A DNA stretch of 9,925 nt from Gudongella sp964604145 (GTDB taxonomy: Bacteria > Bacillota > Clostridia > Tissierellales > Tissierellaceae). Positions 5,573-9,925 of this stretch are shown piece by piece. Every line of letters starts with the position of its first letter. Position 1 is the stretch's first letter. Under the pieces are notes generated by a model. It was not told where the DNA came from. It saw only the letters and a list, made by a program, of their open reading frames with translations, and searched no databases. The stretch spans positions 1 to 9,925 of the forward strand of contig CAZRXS010000050.1 in assembly GCA_964604145.1 (NCBI GenBank), in the 5' to 3' direction. The translations under genes and the position numbers were made by a program.

Positions 5573-6466
5573 ATGGAGTTTAAAGAGTTTATGCAACACT
5601 TGGTAAATGGCACTTCCTTGGGAAGTTTATATGCCTTAATTGCCATTGGCTATACTATGGTTTATGGGATACTCAGACTTATAAACTTTGCACATGGTGA
5701 TATTTTTATGCTTGGTGCATATATTACATATTATGGTATGACATACACTCCACTTCCTTGGTGGCTGGTATTTATTTTATCTGCTGTAATTACAGGAGGC
5801 ACAGGGGTTTTGCTTGAGAAATTAGCATATAAGCCACTTAGAGAATCGCCACGTATTATGATTTTAATATCAGCAATAGGAGCGTCATTTTTATTGCAAA
5901 ACTTAGGGATTTTAGTATTCGGCGGAAGGCCCAAAGCATTTCCAATTCCTGATGTTTTAAATAAAACTCTTGTAATTGGAGGGATATCAGTTTCTTTAGT
6001 TTCTGTAATTATTCCTATTATTACAATTATTTTATTGGTGGGATTAACATTTATTATTCAAAAGACAAAAACTGGCATGGCAATGAGAGCCCTATCTAAA
6101 GATTACGAAGTTGCTAGCCTAATGGGGATTGATATAAATAGAGTTATTTCATTTACATTTTTTATAGGTTCATTTCTAGCAGCCGTTGGGGGCATCCTAT
6201 GGGGAACAAAGTATCCTCAACTCTTGCCTTTAATGGGAGTCATTCCTGGACTAAAGTGTTTTATAGCGGCTGTAATAGGGGGTATAGGGAATATTACAGG
6301 TGCTGTAATAGGTGGATTTATATTGGGACTTGGGGAAATAATGCTAATAGCATTTTTACCAGCCCTAACCGGATATAGAGATGCATTTTCATTTGTCTTA
6401 TTGATAATAATATTACTTGTTAAGCCTACTGGAATTATGGGTCAGAAAATGACGGAGAAGGTGTAA
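5573..6466 (+). CDS. livH: Branched-chain amino acid-type ABC transporter permease LivH (297 aa)
   Basis: This is one of two membrane subunits forming the translocation path. It is hydrophobic with about eight predicted membrane segments. The family signature GYTMVYGILRLINFAHGDIFMLGAY spans residues 26-50. The ATPase-contact loop is MRALSKDYEVASLMGI (171-186), followed by FFIGSFLAAVGGILWG, and the C-terminal CFIAAVIGGIGNITGAVIGG (229-248) is typical. Length is close to the usual 290-310 aa. GGGGGG at 5561-5566 precedes ATG by 6 nt. The gene follows the livJ hairpin and is joined to livM with a 2-nt gap, so livHMGF are translated as a tight block. Confidence 0.95.
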   Translation: MEFKEFMQHLVNGTSLGSLYALIAIGYTMVYGILRLINFAHGDIFMLGAYITYYGMTYTPLPWWLVFILSAVITGGTGVLLEKLAYKPLRESPRIMILISAIGASFLLQNLGILVFGGRPKAFPIPDVLNKTLVIGGISVSLVSVIIPIITIILLVGLTFIIQKTKTGMAMRALSKDYEVASLMGIDINRVISFTFFIGSFLAAVGGILWGTKYPQLLPLMGVIPGLKCFIAAVIGGIGNITGAVIGGFILGLGEIMLIAFLPALTGYRDAFSFVLLIIILLVKPTGIMGQKMTEKV

Positions 6467-6468
6467 TT

Positions 6469-7539
6469 ATGAAGAATACAAATAATAAAAACCTTATAAA
6501 ACAAGTTGTTATTGTGTTAGGTCTTTTAGCAATATTATTGGCTATAAACTTATTTATGGATAGTTATAAAATTAGGATTATAAATTTATCCCTAATATAT
6601 ATAGTGCTGGGTTTAAGTATGAACCTTATAAATGGCTTTACTGGACTGTTTTCACTTGGACATGCTGGATTTATGGCAATAGGTGCATATACTACTGCTC
6701 TATTAACGATTCCGCCACAGATGAAGGAAGTAAACTTTTATATGAAACCAATTGTTCCTTTTTTACTAAATATAAATATTCCATTTGTATTTGCCCTCCT
6801 TATAGGAGGATTAATGGCTGCAATATTTGGATTTTTAATAGGTGCCCCAGTTTTAAAATTAACTGATGATTACTTAGCAATTGCAACTCTTGGATTTTCA
6901 GAAATTATAAGGGTTGTAATTATAAATTTACAGTCAGTAACAAATGGAGCTCTTGGCCTAAAAGGTATCCCGCAGATTAAAAATATTTTTATAGCGAGAT
7001 TATTCCATGTTAAGCCGCAGATAAATCTGCTTTGGGCAGGGGTCTCTGCCATTATAACGGTCTATTTAATGATTAGACTTATGAAAGGAAGCTATGGAAA
7101 GGCCCTTCAAGCTATAAGAGAAGATGAGATAGCAGCAAGGTCTATGGGAGTTAATTTGTTTAAGCATAAGGTTATGAGTTTTACATTGGGGTCATTTCTT
7201 GCTGGTATCGGTGGAGGACTTTTAGCAGTATCACTGGGAACTATTGACCCAACACTATTTAAATTTGCATTGACCTTTAATATACTACTTATAGTAGTTT
7301 TAGGCGGTATGGGAAATATAAAAGGAACTATCTTTGCAGCAATAATAGTTACAATAGCTATGGAGGGGTTAAGATTTTTGGATCAGGCTATGGACTTTGG
7401 TTTCTTAGTAACTCCAGCCCTACCTGGACTTAGAATGGTAGTATTCTCATTAATCCTAATGATGGTTATTATTTTTAAAAAGGACAATATCTTCCTTACA
7501 GCTTACACGAAAGTGAGGGGTCGATATGCTAAACATTAA
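6469..7539 (+). CDS. livM: Branched-chain amino acid-type ABC transporter permease LivM (356 aa)
   Basis: This is the second membrane subunit, pairing with LivH. Family features include LIYIVLGLSMNLINGFTGLFSLGHAGFMAIGAY (residues 42-74, of which GLFSLGHAGF is the hallmark), LTDDYLAIATLGFSEI (131-146), NGALGLKGIP, the ATPase-contact loop ALQAIREDEIAARSMG (212-227) and VVLGGMGNIKGTI (276-288). Several hydrophobic membrane segments are evident, and the length fits Firmicute LivM proteins, which are shorter than the Escherichia coli protein. The ribosome binding site GGAGAAGG lies inside the end of livH. The 3' end overlaps livG by 14 nt, indicating translational coupling. Confidence 0.95.
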   Translation: MKNTNNKNLIKQVVIVLGLLAILLAINLFMDSYKIRIINLSLIYIVLGLSMNLINGFTGLFSLGHAGFMAIGAYTTALLTIPPQMKEVNFYMKPIVPFLLNINIPFVFALLIGGLMAAIFGFLIGAPVLKLTDDYLAIATLGFSEIIRVVIINLQSVTNGALGLKGIPQIKNIFIARLFHVKPQINLLWAGVSAIITVYLMIRLMKGSYGKALQAIREDEIAARSMGVNLFKHKVMSFTLGSFLAGIGGGLLAVSLGTIDPTLFKFALTFNILLIVVLGGMGNIKGTIFAAIIVTIAMEGLRFLDQAMDFGFLVTPALPGLRMVVFSLILMMVIIFKKDNIFLTAYTKVRGRYAKH

Positions 7540-8293
7540 CAATATTACAATGAAATTTGGCGGTGTAGTGGCTGTTAATGATTTTCAAGCCCATATCGAT
7601 AAGGGTGAAATTGTAGGACTTATCGGACCAAATGGGGCTGGAAAGACTACTGTATTTAATGTGGTAACTGGAGTTTATACACCTACTACTGGGACAATTC
7701 AAGTTAAGCTAGATAAAGAGCTTGTGGATATAACAGGTATGAGACCAGATAAAATTGCAAAATTAGGAGTTTGTAGAACATTCCAAAATATAAGACTTTT
7801 TAAGGGACTTTCGGTAGAAGACAATGTCTTTATTGGCAACCACTTAAGACTTAAAGAAGGTATGTTATCTTCTGTTATTAGAAGTCCAGGCTATGTGCAT
7901 TCAGAAAGAGAGATGTTGGAAAAATCTCATTACCTTCTCAATAAAGTTGGACTTTATGAGTTGAGAAATGAAAAAGCATTTTCTCTGCCTTATGGACAAC
8001 AAAGAAGACTTGAGATAGCTAGGGCAATTGCAACAGATCCTAAATTACTTCTTTTAGATGAGCCTGCAGCTGGGATGAATCCGCAGGAAACCAATGATTT
8101 AATGGAATTTATCAAAGAGGTTAAGGATGAATTTGACCTTACAATATTTTTAATTGAACACCATATGGAAGTTGTTATGGGTATAAGTGATAGGATTTAT
8201 GTTCTTGACCATGGTGTTTTAATTGCCGAAGGCAATCCTCACGATATCCAGAACAACCAAAGGGTAATTGAAGCCTATCTGGGGGTGGAATAA
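7526..8293 (+). CDS. livG: Branched-chain amino acid-type ABC transporter ATP-binding protein LivG (255 aa)
   Basis: This is one of the two nucleotide-binding subunits on the cytoplasmic side. It has Walker A GPNGAGKTT (residues 34-42), the Q-loop in CRTFQNIR (Q87), the signature region SLPYGQQRRLEIARA (153-167), Walker B LLLLDEP (174-180) with catalytic E179, and the switch His in IEHHMEVV (H212). YGQQR instead of SGGQ is the normal LivG variant. The C-terminal extension GNPHDIQNNQRVIEAYLGVE is typical of LivG-type ATPases. All catalytic residues are intact. ATG overlaps the end of livM and is preceded by GAGGGG; the stop codon overlaps the livF start by one base. Confidence 0.96.
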   Translation: MLNINNITMKFGGVVAVNDFQAHIDKGEIVGLIGPNGAGKTTVFNVVTGVYTPTTGTIQVKLDKELVDITGMRPDKIAKLGVCRTFQNIRLFKGLSVEDNVFIGNHLRLKEGMLSSVIRSPGYVHSEREMLEKSHYLLNKVGLYELRNEKAFSLPYGQQRRLEIARAIATDPKLLLLDEPAAGMNPQETNDLMEFIKEVKDEFDLTIFLIEHHMEVVMGISDRIYVLDHGVLIAEGNPHDIQNNQRVIEAYLGVE

Positions 8294-9003
8294 TGCTTTT
8301 AATAAACGATCTACATGTAAGCTATGGAGGCATTAAGGCTCTTAGGGGCATCACCTTAAGGATTGAAGATAATAAAATCGTAACCCTAATTGGTGCAAAT
8401 GGAGCAGGAAAATCTTCGACACTTAGGGCTATTATGAATTTAGTTAAAAAAGAATCGGGCAAAGTCTACTTTGACGATGAAGATATAACGGATTTTAAAA
8501 CTATGGATATAGTAAAAAAAGGAATAGTTCTTTCGCCTGAGGGTAGAAGGGTTTTCTCAAACTTAACCGTTGAAGAAAATCTTATACTTGGAGCTTATAC
8601 TATAAAGGATAAGTCTAGAGTTGAAAAACAAATGGAAAATATTTATGAAATATTTCCAATACTTAAGGAAAGGTTTTGGCAAAAGTCAGGTACGCTTTCT
8701 GGTGGCGAGCAACAAATGCTTGCGGTTGGAAGAGCCCTTATGGCAAAACCAAAAGTGCTTATGCTTGATGAACCATCCCTGGGATTAGCCCCTCTTTTAG
8801 TCAAAGATATATTTGATATAATTGAGGAAATCCACAGTCAGGGCAATACAATCCTTTTAGTAGAACAAAATGCAAAAAAAGCACTAGAGGTTGCAGATTA
8901 TGGCTATGTACTTGAAACTGGAAACTTGGTATTAGAAGGAGAAGGAAGAGAGCTCTTAAATGATGAAAAAGTAAAGGCTGCTTACCTTGGTGAAGCAAAA
9001 TAA
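8293..9003 (+). CDS. livF: Branched-chain amino acid-type ABC transporter ATP-binding protein LivF (236 aa)
   Basis: This is the second nucleotide-binding subunit, forming the ATPase dimer with LivG. It has Walker A GANGAGKSS (residues 34-42), the characteristic LivF segment VLSPEGRRVFSNLTVEENL (79-97), signature LSGGEQQML (135-143), Walker B VLMLDEPSLGLAP (155-167) with E160, and LLVEQNAKKAL, where Gln192 replaces the usual switch His. That replacement is standard in LivF, not a defect. The length is typical. The start overlaps the livG stop (TAATG), with GGGGGTGG just upstream as ribosome binding site. It is the last gene of the operon, followed by a terminator hairpin. Confidence 0.96.
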   Translation: MLLINDLHVSYGGIKALRGITLRIEDNKIVTLIGANGAGKSSTLRAIMNLVKKESGKVYFDDEDITDFKTMDIVKKGIVLSPEGRRVFSNLTVEENLILGAYTIKDKSRVEKQMENIYEIFPILKERFWQKSGTLSGGEQQMLAVGRALMAKPKVLMLDEPSLGLAPLLVKDIFDIIEEIHSQGNTILLVEQNAKKALEVADYGYVLETGNLVLEGEGRELLNDEKVKAAYLGEAK

Positions 9004-9036
9004 AATTATTGCAGGGTCAATAAAATTTATTTAAAA

Positions 9037-9084
9037 CCCCTCTCAAATGGGTATAGTAAGTCTATAAGAGGGGGGTGTTTTTTT
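9037..9084 (+). terminator. liv operon terminator whose 3' arm is also the next gene's ribosome binding site
   Basis: CCCCTCT (9037-9043) pairs with AGAGGGG (9067-9073). Inside, TATAG (9052-9056) pairs with CTATA (9062-9066), leaving an internal bulge. After GGTG come seven T (9078-9084), directly followed by the ATG of the next gene. The G-rich right arm (9068-9075) is the only candidate ribosome binding site for that gene. Confidence 0.75.
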
Positions 9085-9925
9085 ATGAAAACATATAAAG
9101 CTAGTATTCTTATTTTAGTGATAATACTATTAATTTCTAGTACTGCATTTGCATCAATGGAAGATAAATTAATAGGACACTGGGCAAAGGATACAATAAA
9201 TAAAGAATTTTTAAGTTACTATTTTCCTTATCTTGCCAGAGATGGTTTTAATGAATTTAATCCAAATATGCCTAAGGATAGGAATAGATTTGCATTATCC
9301 ACTGCTTCGCTTTTTAAAGCAAAAGGATATAGTGTCTCAGGTATGGAAAATCCAGGAGAATTAAGCAGAAAGGAAATGCTTAGAATAATTGGCTCTAGAC
9401 TTAAAAAAATAGGGGTTACTCCTGATAGGAGTTATAACTTAGAATTTGTAGATATTCAGAGCTTATCCACAGAATTGAAAGACTATCTAAAGATTCTTAA
9501 CAAGGAAGCTATTGTACTTGGTGTCGGTGGCTCTAGATTTAGTCCTGATAGGAAGCTTACCCAAGCAGAAGCAGTTGTGCTGCTTCAAAGGCTTGAAAGT
9601 TTCTTAGATAGATTAAATAAGGTTAATTTTGTTACTAAGGGTGTAGAAAGTAGCTACAACAATAAAGAAGAATTAATTACAACTATTAATGAATCTAATG
9701 TAGTATTATCAATAACAAAACAATTTCCAACACCAGGCTATTCACTTTTGGTAAAGGAAATTTTAAGGGAAGGAACTACTTTTAAGGTTTATCTGGAAAC
9801 TCAGAAACCACCAGCCGATTCAATCCAACCACAGGTAATAACTTATAAGACAATTAAGATTGAGATTGATAAAAATGAACTTGGTCAAGGACCATATAAT
9901 TTTGTAGTAGAGGGATTTGTGGAGT
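9085..9925 (+). CDS. Secreted SLH-repeat protein with PrcB_C-like domain (5' part, at least 280 aa)
   Basis: The reading frame is open from ATG 9085 to the window end, so the C-terminus is missing. A signal peptide (MKTYKASILILVIILLISSTAFA, cleavage probably after A23) is followed by three degenerate SLH repeats: about residues 29-75 (HWAKDTINKEF; NEFNPNMPKDRNRFAL), 86-112 (mainly GELSRKEMLRII) and 119-172 (FVDIQSL; ILNKEAIVLGVGGSRFSPDRKLTQAEAVVLL). Residues about 203-270 (VVLSITKQFPTPGYSLLVKEI through PQVITYKTIKIEID) resemble the PrcB_C domain, which usually has a GYS motif and a VxQVITYP-like strand. It is therefore probably a wall-attached surface protein. The G-rich ribosome binding site lies within the liv terminator 7 nt upstream. 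No clear promoter of its own was found. Confidence 0.85.
   Translation, partial: MKTYKASILILVIILLISSTAFASMEDKLIGHWAKDTINKEFLSYYFPYLARDGFNEFNPNMPKDRNRFALSTASLFKAKGYSVSGMENPGELSRKEMLRIIGSRLKKIGVTPDRSYNLEFVDIQSLSTELKDYLKILNKEAIVLGVGGSRFSPDRKLTQAEAVVLLQRLESFLDRLNKVNFVTKGVESSYNNKEELITTINESNVVLSITKQFPTPGYSLLVKEILREGTTFKVYLETQKPPADSIQPQVITYKTIKIEIDKNELGQGPYNFVVEGFVE

Noticed and set aside
8293..9003. Gln192 in place of the switch His in LivF as a possible inactivating change
   Set aside because: An EQN motif at this position is the usual form in LivF-type ATPases.

Overview
The window looks like chromosomal DNA of a low-GC, Gram-positive, probably anaerobic Firmicute of the Clostridia/Tissierellia type. 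The support is AT-rich sequence, strong purine-rich ribosome binding sites, two secreted S-layer-homology (SLH) proteins and an SLH+PrcB_C protein architecture. No species can be named from the sequence alone.

Layout: (1) Positions 1-613 hold a short dispersed repeat, a promoter and a small charged coiled-coil protein (225-530). This gene converges on an aldehyde dehydrogenase gene (612-2015, minus strand), and a perfect 44-bp palindrome between them serves as a terminator for both. (2) Positions 2016-2384 are non-coding and hold nested inverted repeats, a second copy of the dispersed repeat and a promoter. (3) Positions 2385-2887 encode a paralogue of the small coiled-coil protein. It is expanded by a 27-bp in-frame tandem repeat and interrupted by a 100-N assembly gap whose length cannot be correct. 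(4) Positions 3044-4048 (minus strand) encode a secreted protein with three SLH repeats and a CAP/SCP domain. (5) Positions 4211-9003 are a complete branched-chain amino acid-type ABC transporter operon (livJ-livH-livM-livG-livF) with a near-consensus promoter, a hairpin in the leader, a hairpin/U-tract after livJ and a terminator after livF. (6) Position 9085 to the window end is the 5' part of a second secreted SLH protein with a PrcB_C-like domain. Its ribosome binding site is the 3' arm of the liv terminator.

The liv genes form one functional unit: lipoprotein LivJ captures the amino acid outside the cell, LivH and LivM form the membrane channel, and LivG and LivF hydrolyse ATP. This would suit an amino-acid-using anaerobe, but substrate specificity is inferred from family and gene order. 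The two SLH proteins are probably attached to the cell wall, and nothing in the sequence ties them to amino acid uptake.

No convincing new multi-gene system is present. The most unusual part is the pair of LFDGYK-type coiled-coil genes, one of which carries a coding minisatellite and is surrounded by repeat elements.
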